From positions 1 through 46,471 of the forward strand of contig JBBSKG010000004.1 in assembly GCA_038256565.1 (NCBI GenBank): 46,471 bases of DNA. The letters are read 5' to 3'. Shown piece after piece: positions 31,527 to 38,901 of the stretch (position 1 is its first letter; each line of letters opens with the position of its first letter). This DNA comes from JACOTK01 sp038256565 (lineage in GTDB: Bacteria; Actinomycetota; Acidimicrobiia; Acidimicrobiales; CADCSY01). Below the pieces are notes generated by a model, which was given only the letters and a program-made list of their open reading frames with translations, searched no databases and had not been told where the DNA came from. The position numbers were made by a program, and so were the translations under genes.

Positions 31527-33496
31527 CCGACCAAGTCGGAAGGGTGCTGGGTGATCGTTATCGACTTAACGCACCCATTGGTTCTGGTGGGTCTGGACAG
31601 GTCTTTTTAGCCGAAGATGTGAGTCTGCGTCGTCAGGTAGCGGTCAAGTTGCTGCATGCGGGCTTGGCTAATGACGAGGCATTCCTCCGTCGTTTTCGGG
31701 CCGAAGCTCGTTTTATCGCCAATTTGAATCACCCAAACATCGTGGCGGTCTATGACTGGAGCGAGGGGGAGGCAGACGAGCCTTATTTAGTGCTTGAGTA
31801 TTTGGCTGGTGGAAGTTTGCGTGCCTTGCTCGATACTGGACGACTGCTGAGTCTTTCACAGGGGCTGATGGTTGGTCTTGAGGCAGCACAAGCCCTTGAA
31901 ATCGCACATCGTAACGGTTACGTACACCGTGACATAAAGCCCGGGAACCTGTTGTTCGGCGACGATGGGCGATTGCGAATAGCTGATTTTGGCCTGGCGT
32001 CATCACTACTTGAGGCGGCCTATACCGAACCAGCCGGGGCTGGTGGGACGTCACGTTACTTAGTGCCCGAATTGGCTTCCGGTGCTCGACTTGATGGAAA
32101 AGCAGACATATACGCACTGGGTTTGGTGCTTATTGAGGCCGTCACTGGTTCGGTACCGTTGCTCGCTGACACGATGGATGGCGTCGTCATGAGTCGAGCC
32201 AATCAGCCTGTACCAGTCCCCGAATCGATGGGTCAGCTCCGTCCGATTTTAGAACGCATGGGCCAGCCCAACCCGCAGGATCGTCCGACTGCCGTCGAGG
32301 TCAAACAAGAGTTATTGCGAATTTCTTCCACACTTGATGCTCCGACGCCACTGCCTCTTGTAGGTGCAATCGACATTCGCACATCCAGCGAACGTAATGA
32401 TCTTACGATGATGCCCGGCTCACGGCTCTCGACTGACTCCGAGTTTTCAATAGGCGATAAGACCGCTGCGTCTAAGAAGAATGGGGTCTTTGACCAGGCA
32501 GATCATCAGACCAACAGTCTGATGAATAAGGCACCGTCAGTGCCATCGTCGCCGATGTCTACCACCAAGAAAAAAAGCAGACCGAGTTGGTTAAGGGTCG
32601 CCATCGCAGTACTTCTTATTGCTGCATTTACTGCTGGCGGATGGTTCGGATGGCAGGCATTGCAACCTGCCAGTGCTGTTGTTCCAGATGTTGACAGTCT
32701 CGTTTTAAGTGAGGCTCAAAAAATCTTAAGTGATGCCCAGGCCGCAGCTGGAGAGGGCCTGGGCTGGAAGATCACGGTAGAGAAAGCCTTCAACGAAACC
32801 GTCGAGGTGGGGGCGATCATTAATCAAAAGCCTCCAGCGGGCGCACGTCTTGATGATGGCGGTCGCATTATTTTGGTGGTCTCAGATGGCCCTCCTCCCG
32901 TAAAAGTCCCGCTCGATATTGTTGGTAAGACCGAACCAGAAGTCGAAGCGGCGCTGCTTGGCGTGGGCCTATTGAAAGGCACCGCAGCGACTCTTGCTGA
33001 TGAAGTGATTGCTGCTGGCCAGTTGATTACGTGGAGGTTCGGCGATTTGGATCGTCCTGTCACGGTTCCAAAGGGTTCAAAGGTCGATCTTGTTCTATCG
33101 GCTGGGCCAGCGCCTCGACTAGTTCCGAGCCTTGCTGGCATGACCCTTGAACAAGCTACGGCTGAGCTTGCCAAGGATAACCTTGGTATTGCTCCCATTG
33201 AAGAGTTCCACCCGAGCGTAAAGGTTGGTCAAGTAATTCGGACTCATGAGGCGACTGGTGGTCAGGTTGCACGCGATGCGACGGTAACCGTGGTGATATC
33301 GAAGGGCCCCGACTTAGTTACCGTGCCCAATGTGAGGGGTCTTACATTGGATCAGGCGCTCGATAAACTTGAAGCAGCGGGACTGATCGTTGGAGAGGTA
33401 TTTGGCAATGCCCGTGGACAGCCCGATTCCACCGACCCTGATGTCGGCCAAAAAGTTCCTCGTGGGACGAAAGTTGACATTATTCTCAAGAGGTAA
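31508..33496 (+). CDS. PknB-type Ser/Thr protein kinase with PASTA domains
   Basis: The protein has up to 662 residues. The cytoplasmic kinase domain spans residues about 12-275, with glycine loop IGSGGSGQVFLAED, VAVKLLHAG (ATP lysine), HRDIKPGNLLF (catalytic loop) and IADFGLAS (metal-binding Asp). The APE motif is replaced by LVPE. An unstructured linker lies at about 285-355, one transmembrane helix at about 361-383, then four extracellular PASTA repeats (the last with VPNVRGLTLDQALDKLEAAG) that normally sense muropeptides or lipid II. PknB-like kinases couple cell-wall state to growth and division. Start GTG 31508 or ATG 31523. A monocistronic unit is likely, divergent from an unknown membrane protein. 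Confidence 0.88.
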   Translation: MATARMTDQVGRVLGDRYRLNAPIGSGGSGQVFLAEDVSLRRQVAVKLLHAGLANDEAFLRRFRAEARFIANLNHPNIVAVYDWSEGEADEPYLVLEYLAGGSLRALLDTGRLLSLSQGLMVGLEAAQALEIAHRNGYVHRDIKPGNLLFGDDGRLRIADFGLASSLLEAAYTEPAGAGGTSRYLVPELASGARLDGKADIYALGLVLIEAVTGSVPLLADTMDGVVMSRANQPVPVPESMGQLRPILERMGQPNPQDRPTAVEVKQELLRISSTLDAPTPLPLVGAIDIRTSSERNDLTMMPGSRLSTDSEFSIGDKTAASKKNGVFDQADHQTNSLMNKAPSVPSSPMSTTKKKSRPSWLRVAIAVLLIAAFTAGGWFGWQALQPASAVVPDVDSLVLSEAQKILSDAQAAAGEGLGWKITVEKAFNETVEVGAIINQKPPAGARLDDGGRIILVVSDGPPPVKVPLDIVGKTEPEVEAALLGVGLLKGTAATLADEVIAAGQLITWRFGDLDRPVTVPKGSKVDLVLSAGPAPRLVPSLAGMTLEQATAELAKDNLGIAPIEEFHPSVKVGQVIRTHEATGGQVARDATVTVVISKGPDLVTVPNVRGLTLDQALDKLEAAGLIVGEVFGNARGQPDSTDPDVGQKVPRGTKVDIILKR

Positions 33497-33575
33497 CGCC
33501 ACGATCGACATGGCTTGCTAGTTTGGTTCCTTATTTCCTATTAAGCCGTACGATCAAGCGAAAGAAGACCTCATC

Positions 33576-34457
33576 ATGGGCACACTTGAAGGACGAGTTG
33601 CGATTATCACTGGTGCGGGTCGTGGCATTGGCCGCGAGCATGCACTTCTCTTTGCCAGCGAAGGTGCCAAGGTTGTCGTTAACGACCTTGGTGGTGCCAT
33701 GGATGGTTCGGGCGACGATCGCAGCCCAGCACAACAAGTAGTCGATGAGATCAAGGCAATGGGCGGCGAGGCAATCGCAAATGCTGACAACGTTGCCGAT
33801 TGGGAAGGTGGCCAACGCCTCATCAACGCTGCTGTTGAGGCATTTGGCGACCTCAACGTATTGGTCAACAATGCGGGCATCTTGCGTGACCGAGTCCTAA
33901 TCAACATGACCGAAGAAGAGTGGGACTCAGTCATTCACGTGCACCTAAAGGGCCACTTCGTGCCAACCAGGTGGGCGGCTGCCTACTGGCGAGAGCAGAG
34001 CAAGGCGGGCAAAGAAGTTCGTGCGTCAGTCATCAATACTTCGTCCACTTCGGGCCTGCTCGGCAACCCCGGCCAGACCAACTATGGCGCAGCTAAGGCG
34101 GGCATCGCATCCTTCACTATCATCTGTGCCCAAGAGCTTGACCGCTATGGGGTGCGAGTAAATGCCATTGCTCCCGCTGCACGCACCCGCCTGACAGAGA
34201 CGACTCCAGGACTAGGCGACATCATTCAGGCCCCAGCAGATGCAGGCGCATTCGATGTTTGGGACCCTGCAAACATTTCGCCATTGGTTGCTTATTTGGC
34301 TACTGCCGACGCCCAGGAAACAGGCAAAGTCTTCTTCGTTCAAGGTGGTCAGATTCGCCTGATGAAGCCATGGGCCATGGCTGATTCCATCGAGAAGGAC
34401 GATAGGTGGTCGGTGGCAGAACTTCAGTCTGAAATGAAAAAGCTCGTCACTTCATAG
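33576..34457 (+). CDS. SDR-family oxidoreductase (hydroxyacyl-CoA dehydrogenase-like)
   Basis: The 293-residue classical SDR has the cofactor loop ITGAGRGIGREHALLFASEG, VVVNDLGGAMDG (Asp suggests NAD), LVNNAGILRD and the active site NTSSTSGLLGNPGQTNYGAA followed by K. The long VVNDLGG...S..Q.VVDEI segment is shared with the SDR domains of multifunctional beta-oxidation (HSD17B4-type) enzymes, so a (3R)-hydroxyacyl-CoA dehydrogenase or similar role is plausible. The substrate is not proven. It stands alone, 79 nt after the kinase gene, and ends 4 nt before the structured 100-nt element at 34462. Confidence 0.82.
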   Translation: MGTLEGRVAIITGAGRGIGREHALLFASEGAKVVVNDLGGAMDGSGDDRSPAQQVVDEIKAMGGEAIANADNVADWEGGQRLINAAVEAFGDLNVLVNNAGILRDRVLINMTEEEWDSVIHVHLKGHFVPTRWAAAYWREQSKAGKEVRASVINTSSTSGLLGNPGQTNYGAAKAGIASFTIICAQELDRYGVRVNAIAPAARTRLTETTPGLGDIIQAPADAGAFDVWDPANISPLVAYLATADAQETGKVFFVQGGQIRLMKPWAMADSIEKDDRWSVAELQSEMKKLVTS

Positions 34458-34461
34458 GTTA

Positions 34462-34561
34462 GGGTCTGAGATGAAACAACTTGGGCGGCCAGAGGCCGAA
34501 TTGTGAGTCCCACCAAGGAAAAACTTGTGATGTGCCGCGTAAGTTGTTTCATTACGGGTCC
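34462..34561 (+). ncRNA. Structured 100-nt intergenic element, copy 1 (new candidate RNA motif)
   Basis: The element has the same length as 36999-37098, and I count 64 of 100 identical positions in an ungapped comparison. Predicted fold: outer stem 34462-34466 with 34557-34561, which needs two G-U pairs; main stem 34472-34482 with 34541-34551 (11 bp, perfect), continued by GCGGC/GCCGC at 34485-34489 and 34534-34538; and two inner hairpins, GGCC-aga-GGCC and GTG-agtcc-CAC. Differences from copy 2 keep the pairing (see finding). It begins 4 nt after the SDR stop and precedes the MFS gene by about 175 nt, so it could act as a 3' element, a leader or a mobile repeat. The strand is assumed from the flanking genes. 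Confidence 0.7.
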
Positions 34562-34581
34562 TTAAGAACCAAGCACTTCTC

Positions 34582-34612
34582 TTGTGCGTTTGGCGAAGCA
34601 ATATGTTAGAAT
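34582..34612 (+). promoter_or_regulatory. Possible promoter of the MFS gene
   Basis: TTGTGC at 34582-34587 and TAGAAT at 34607-34612 resemble -35 and -10 boxes with a 19-nt spacer, slightly long. They lie upstream of the nested hairpin at 34625-34694, so a transcript starting near 34620 would carry that hairpin in its leader. Confidence 0.3.
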
Positions 34613-34624
34613 GAAGATGTCGCA

Positions 34625-34694
34625 GGGCCCTAAGGTTTAGGTCGAGCAGTCGTGGTGTCCCCAGCCACCGTGGCATGCTCCCTTACCGGGGCCC
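34625..34694 (+). promoter_or_regulatory. Long nested hairpin in the MFS gene leader
   Basis: Three stacked helices are visible: GGGCCC (34625-34630) with GGGCCC (34689-34694), TAAGG (34631-34635) with CCTTA (34681-34685), and GAGCA (34644-34648) with TGCTC (34676-34680). An apical GTGG/CCAC hairpin lies at 34652-34655 and 34665-34668. An asymmetric 8-nt bulge sits on the 5' side. A TTTTT run follows at 34702-34706, and the MFS ATG is at 34737. The shape suits an attenuator or ligand-binding leader; I recognise no known riboswitch class. Confidence 0.5.
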
Positions 34695-34736
34695 AGCGGC
34701 GTTTTTGGGCACAGGTCTTTTGAGCAGAGGCTAGAT

Positions 34737-36227
34737 ATGACAAGTCGTACATCGGTCTCGCCTTGGACAGTGCTAAGTGTTGCACTCTTTGGCCTGTTTT
34801 CGGTCGGCTTCACAATCACGCTTCTTGCCGTTTCCTTAGACATCATTTCTAAAGATCTTCACTCGTCTCCACTGACGCTCACGTGGGTGATAACTGGGCC
34901 TTTGTTGGCTTTTGGAGTCGTAGGTCCGGTAGCTGGAAAAGCTGGTGATCTGTGGGGACACAAGCGTGTTTATCTAATAGGCATTGGTGGAGCGACCATC
35001 TTTGCGCTGGGTACTGCTGGGGCATGGGACGCAACGTCGCTAATTGCGTTTCGTATTTTAGGAGCAGCGGCGGGGTCGGCATGTGGGCCGGTATCGATGG
35101 CGATGATCAACTCGGTCTTTCCCACACACGCTCGTCCTCGTGCGATGGGTTACTGGTCAATGGTCGTGGCGGGTGGGCCGGTTCTTGGTGTTGTGGCTGG
35201 CGGCCCGATAGTCGAAGCCTTTAGCTGGCGGTGGGTCTTTGTTGGTCAGATACCCCTTGGAGCACTTGCTTTCATGCTTGCGGCCTGGGTTTTGCCCGCC
35301 TCAATCAAGCAATCTACCGAGGGCTCAGCTTCTAAGGGTTCAGACGAGGCCTCGGGACGCGTGCCCTTCTGGGTAACTTTCGACATTCCTGGTGCGTTGC
35401 TTCTTGCGGGTGGAGTGACGGGTGCGTTGGTTGCCCTTAACCGCGCTTCAGTATGGGGTTGGACAAACCCATTGGTTGTGGGGGGTTTTGGCGTGGGAGT
35501 CATTGCCTTGATGGGTTTTGTAAAACAAGAAGTGCGAGCTGAATATCCGCTCATCAACCTTGCTTATTTCCGAGATAGAAATGTTGCGTCTCCGACGCTG
35601 ACACAGTTGTTGGCGAATTTTTCATATATGGGTGGGTTCATTATCACGCCATTTTTTCTGGCAGATGCATTTGGCTATGGCCCAACAAGAATTGGCCTAA
35701 TTTCCATCTCTCGTCCATTGGCTTTTGCGATCGCTGGACCCTTGGGCGGCTTGTTGGCTGTACGAGTTGGTGCGCGTCGAGCAGGCATGGTGGGAGCAAG
35801 CATGGTTATGGCTTCGATGTTGGGTTTGGCGTTGGTGCACCCCGGCATGAGCGACCTGTTTGTGATGGCGGCATTGGCATTGTCTGGTATTGGCCTAGGT
35901 CTTATGTCGCCTGCGATGGTGGCAACAGTGGCCAATGCAGTTTCTGCCGGTGACCTCGGCATCGTTGGTGCCACTCAACAGCTAGCGGTGCAGGTGGGAG
36001 TAGTTGCTGGCATTCAATTTCTTCAGACCACACAAGCTGGCCTATTGGATCATGTGGGTCTTGTCAGTTCGTACCACTGGGCGTATTTGTTGGGCGCAGT
36101 GGTTGCTGGCGCTTCGATACTTTCTGCATCGTTCATTAGTGCGTCACCCTTTTCTTCTGGCAGCACGTTCTCGTCAGGAGAGGCGACCATGCCGCCATTG
36201 CCCACGGGAGACTCGCTATCCTCGTAA
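34737..36227 (+). CDS. MFS drug-resistance-type transporter (DHA2/EmrB-QacA-like)
   Basis: The 496-residue membrane protein has about 14 hydrophobic helices. The segment VVGPVAGKAGDLWGHKRVYL is the MFS motif A region (G-x-x-x-D-x-x-G-x-x-x). WSMVVAGGPVLGVVAGGPIV followed by WRWVFVGQIPLG is motif C and the DHA2 signature. It probably exports hydrophobic compounds using the proton gradient; the substrate is unknown. It ends in a Ser/Gly-rich cytoplasmic tail. An AGAGG-type ribosome-binding site precedes the ATG. It is followed after 2 nt by an alpha/beta hydrolase, so the two form an operon. The 280-nt region upstream carries a structured element, a possible promoter and a long hairpin. Confidence 0.85.
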   Translation: MTSRTSVSPWTVLSVALFGLFSVGFTITLLAVSLDIISKDLHSSPLTLTWVITGPLLAFGVVGPVAGKAGDLWGHKRVYLIGIGGATIFALGTAGAWDATSLIAFRILGAAAGSACGPVSMAMINSVFPTHARPRAMGYWSMVVAGGPVLGVVAGGPIVEAFSWRWVFVGQIPLGALAFMLAAWVLPASIKQSTEGSASKGSDEASGRVPFWVTFDIPGALLLAGGVTGALVALNRASVWGWTNPLVVGGFGVGVIALMGFVKQEVRAEYPLINLAYFRDRNVASPTLTQLLANFSYMGGFIITPFFLADAFGYGPTRIGLISISRPLAFAIAGPLGGLLAVRVGARRAGMVGASMVMASMLGLALVHPGMSDLFVMAALALSGIGLGLMSPAMVATVANAVSAGDLGIVGATQQLAVQVGVVAGIQFLQTTQAGLLDHVGLVSSYHWAYLLGAVVAGASILSASFISASPFSSGSTFSSGEATMPPLPTGDSLSS

Positions 36228-36229
36228 CC

Positions 36230-36988
36230 ATGCAAGAAAGTGCCCTGATCCCTGGTGCTGAGCCCCAGTCGGTAGCCGTGGGGCCCGTGGGGGTACTTGT
36301 TCTTCATGGTTTTACGGGCAACCCATCGACCATGAGGCCTTTGGCTGACGAGATCATGAAGAACGGTTTCTCGCTTGAGCTTCCACGTCTGCCAGGTCAT
36401 GGAACTGTCATTGATGACATGCTGACCACTCAATTTTCAGACTGGGCAGGTGAGGCCGAGTCGGCTTATAAGGCCATCTCTTCGCGCTGTGAGCAGGTTG
36501 TTGTAGTCGGGCTTTCAATGGGGGGAATGCTGACTTGTTGGTTGGCAGCTCGACATTCTGAACTTGCTGGCCTCGTCTGCATAAACCCAATGGTGGCTCC
36601 TCAAGAACCCGTGATGGTCGAGATGGTTCAGCAGATGGTGGCAGCTGGTGAAACTATTGCTCCTGGGGTTGGTTCAGATATTGCCGACCCCGACGGCCAT
36701 GAATCGGCTTATTTAGGAACACCTCTCGTTCCGGTACTTTCGCTATTTTCCGCCATTGAAGAGCTTCAGGCTGGCTTGGCTTCGATCAAGTGTCCGTTGT
36801 TGCTTATAACAAGTCGCAACGATCATGTCGTGCCAACATCTAATAGCGACCACCTCGCTGGGGCAGTGTCGGGGCCGGTGAAACGAGTTTTTCTAGATCG
36901 CAGTTATCACGTTGCCACACTTGACTACGACAAGGACGAGGTAGCAGCGCAGACCATTGCATTTATTAAATCCGTTACGACTTCCTGA
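36230..36988 (+). CDS. Alpha/beta hydrolase (carboxylesterase/monoacylglycerol-lipase type)
   Basis: The 252-residue enzyme has VLVLHGFTGNPSTMRPLADE (oxyanion HGF), the nucleophile elbow GLSMGGM, the acid in LLLITSRNDHVVP, and the catalytic His in SYHVATLDYDKDEV. The SxHVxTxDxD ending is typical of Est30-like carboxylesterases and bacterial monoacylglycerol lipases. It is a cytoplasmic esterase of unknown substrate. The ATG lies 2 nt after the MFS stop, so translation is coupled; it may act on a compound handled by the transporter. The stop is followed 10 nt later by the second structured element. Confidence 0.85.
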   Translation: MQESALIPGAEPQSVAVGPVGVLVLHGFTGNPSTMRPLADEIMKNGFSLELPRLPGHGTVIDDMLTTQFSDWAGEAESAYKAISSRCEQVVVVGLSMGGMLTCWLAARHSELAGLVCINPMVAPQEPVMVEMVQQMVAAGETIAPGVGSDIADPDGHESAYLGTPLVPVLSLFSAIEELQAGLASIKCPLLLITSRNDHVVPTSNSDHLAGAVSGPVKRVFLDRSYHVATLDYDKDEVAAQTIAFIKSVTTS

Positions 36989-36998
36989 ACCTTTCGTA

Positions 36999-37098
36999 GG
37001 ACCCGAGATAAAACTACTTGCGCTGCCGAAGGCCGAAAGTGGATACACCACAAAGGTTAAACATGTAAGCGCCGCGCAAGTAGTTTTGTCACTGGTCC
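36999..37098 (+). ncRNA. Structured 100-nt intergenic element, copy 2 (new candidate RNA motif)
   Basis: Partner of 34462-34561. The outer stem GGACC/GGTCC (36999-37003 with 37094-37098) is followed by an internal loop. A perfect 13-bp main stem pairs 37010-37022 with 37075-37087. The inner hairpins are GCC-gaa-GGC and GTGG-ataca-CCAC (37039-37042 with 37048-37051). A separate small hairpin CCGTA/TACGG (37097-37101 and 37106-37110) follows. It lies between the hydrolase stop and gatC (ATG 37142), so it could be a 3' element of the former or a leader of the latter. It lacks the T-box AGGGTGGNACC sequence. Confidence 0.7.
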
Positions 37099-37141
37099 GT
37101 AGCAGTACGGAAGTGCAGGCCCTCTCGCCTACGATGCGGTC

Positions 37142-37444
37142 ATGGCTGAACGCATTACCGCCGACGAGGTCGCACACGTTGCGGCTCTGGCTCGGCTCGA
37201 ACTGAGCGACGACGAGTTGCAACTCTTCACTGGACAACTAGCAGCGGTGTTAGAACACGCAGAAGATGTTGCCTCCCTAGACACAAAGGGAGTTGTCCCA
37301 ACAGCCCACCCGTTGCCATTGCGAAATGTCTTGCGAGACGACGTGGTACGCCCAAGTCTTAATAGAGCCGAGGTTCTGGCTTGTGCACCAAAGGCTGAAG
37401 ATGATCGTTTCCATGTGCCGCCAGTGCTTGGGGAAGAAGACTGA
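37142..37444 (+). CDS. gatC: Asp/Glu-tRNA amidotransferase subunit C
   Basis: The 100-residue stabilising subunit of the GatCAB complex starts AERITADEVAHVAALARLEL and ends in the GatC tail (LRDDVVRPSLNRAEVLACAP with DDRFHVPPVL). GatCAB converts Glu-tRNA-Gln and Asp-tRNA-Asn to the amide forms in the cytoplasm. It overlaps the gatA ATG by one base, so the three gat genes form one operon, with the structured element at 36999-37098 upstream. Confidence 0.93.
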   Translation: MAERITADEVAHVAALARLELSDDELQLFTGQLAAVLEHAEDVASLDTKGVVPTAHPLPLRNVLRDDVVRPSLNRAEVLACAPKAEDDRFHVPPVLGEED

Positions 37445-38901
37445 TGTCTGATATTGAGTCTGGACAGTTGACGGCGTTAGTGATTGCAGCCGCAGTGCGA
37501 TCAGGTGAACGCACTGCTCGCGAAGTGCTTGAGATCCATCTCTCCGCCATTGCAAGCCAAGAAGGCGAGATTCATTCCTTTGTCACGTTGTTGGAAGATG
37601 AGGCTCGGGTCGCAGCAGACGCCGTCGACGCACAAGTAGCCGCTGGCATCAACCCCGGACCGTTGGCTGGTGTGCCCATTGCGATTAAGGACAACCTCTG
37701 CACGCGTGGGGTACCAACCACTTGCTCGTCTCGCATTCTTGAGCAATGGCGTCCGCCTTACACCGCCACAGTCGTTGAGCGTATGGTGGCCGCAGGTGCA
37801 GTCATGGTGGGCAAAACCAACCTCGATGAGTTTGCTATGGGTTCATCTACCGAAAACTCTGCCTTTGGTCCAACTCGTAACCCCCGTGATACTTCGCGGG
37901 TACCAGGCGGTTCTAGCGGAGGAAGCGCAGCGGCGGTAGCGGCTCAATTTGTTCCACTGGCGCTGGGCTCAGACACGGGTGGTTCTATCCGCCAACCAGC
38001 TGCGTTGTGCGGTGTGGTTGGAGTCAAGCCCACCTATGGGCTGGTCAGTCGTTATGGCCTAATTGCCTTTGCGAGCAGCCTTGACCAGGTCGGTCCATTC
38101 GCTAATAACGTTTCTGACGCAGCGCTGTGTCTTGAAGTTATTGCTGGACATGACGCACTCGATTCCACTTCGATAGCCGAACCCGCACCGAGCTTGCTTG
38201 CCTCTCTTAATCAAGGCGTTGAAGGACTAAGGGTTGGTCTGATCGCCGAGTTGTGTGGCGAGGGCATCGCTAGTGATGTTCGTCAACGGGTCGAGATGGC
38301 GGCAGACGCTCTGACTAAGGCCGGGGCCTCCGTTGAAGAAGTGTCTGTGCCAGCTACTCGCTATGGCTTGTCTGCCTATTACTTGATTGCACCCGCTGAG
38401 GCATCGAGCAATCTATCTCGCTATGACGGGGTTCGTTATGGAAGTCGAGTTGATGCTGCGACATCAGCTGCGATGAACACGGCGACTCGAACTGCAGGTT
38501 TTGGACCCGAGGTGAAGCGTCGCATCATGTTGGGCACCTATGCGCTTTCGGCGGGTTACTACGACGCTTACTACGGCAAGGCTCAACAGGTTCGCACTTT
38601 GATCATTGCCGATCTTGAAGCGGCCTACAGCAAGGTCGACTTGCTTATCTCGCCGACTACGCCAACCACAGCCTTTGAATTAGGGGCCAAAGTGGCTGAC
38701 CCACTCACTATGTATTTGTCAGATATATGCACGATTCCATCGAACCTGGCTGGAGCACCAGCGATGTCGGTGCCGTTTGGTGTTGGTGACGACGGCTTGC
38801 CAGTAGGCGTGCAGTTGCTGGCTCCGGTACTTGGCGAATCCGTGATGTTTAGAGCAGCAGCTTCACTTGAACGAGCCATGACGCAGGAGGGGGAACGATG
38901 A
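37444..38901 (+). CDS. gatA: Asp/Glu-tRNA amidotransferase subunit A (amidase)
   Basis: This 485-residue amidase-signature enzyme releases ammonia from glutamine for GatB. The Lys-Ser-Ser triad is visible: Lys in GVPIAIKDNLCTRG, and the two Ser in GGSSGGSAAAVAAQFVPLAL and GSDTGGSIRQPAALCGVVGV. The C-terminal portion with PTTPTTAFELG and GAPAMSVPFGVGDDGLPVGV is normal, as is the length. It lies between gatC and gatB, with 1-nt and 4-nt overlaps. Confidence 0.96.
   Translation: MSDIESGQLTALVIAAAVRSGERTAREVLEIHLSAIASQEGEIHSFVTLLEDEARVAADAVDAQVAAGINPGPLAGVPIAIKDNLCTRGVPTTCSSRILEQWRPPYTATVVERMVAAGAVMVGKTNLDEFAMGSSTENSAFGPTRNPRDTSRVPGGSSGGSAAAVAAQFVPLALGSDTGGSIRQPAALCGVVGVKPTYGLVSRYGLIAFASSLDQVGPFANNVSDAALCLEVIAGHDALDSTSIAEPAPSLLASLNQGVEGLRVGLIAELCGEGIASDVRQRVEMAADALTKAGASVEEVSVPATRYGLSAYYLIAPAEASSNLSRYDGVRYGSRVDAATSAAMNTATRTAGFGPEVKRRIMLGTYALSAGYYDAYYGKAQQVRTLIIADLEAAYSKVDLLISPTTPTTAFELGAKVADPLTMYLSDICTIPSNLAGAPAMSVPFGVGDDGLPVGVQLLAPVLGESVMFRAAASLERAMTQEGER

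Noticed and set aside
34625..34694. Signal recognition particle RNA or SAM riboswitch
   Set aside because: The GC-rich hairpin lacks the SRP GGTCAGG/GGAAGCAGC motifs and the SAM-box motifs.
36999..37098. T-box riboswitch upstream of gatCAB
   Set aside because: Placement before a tRNA-related operon is tempting, but the T-box AGGGTGGNACC sequence and specifier layout are absent, and the same element also follows the SDR gene.
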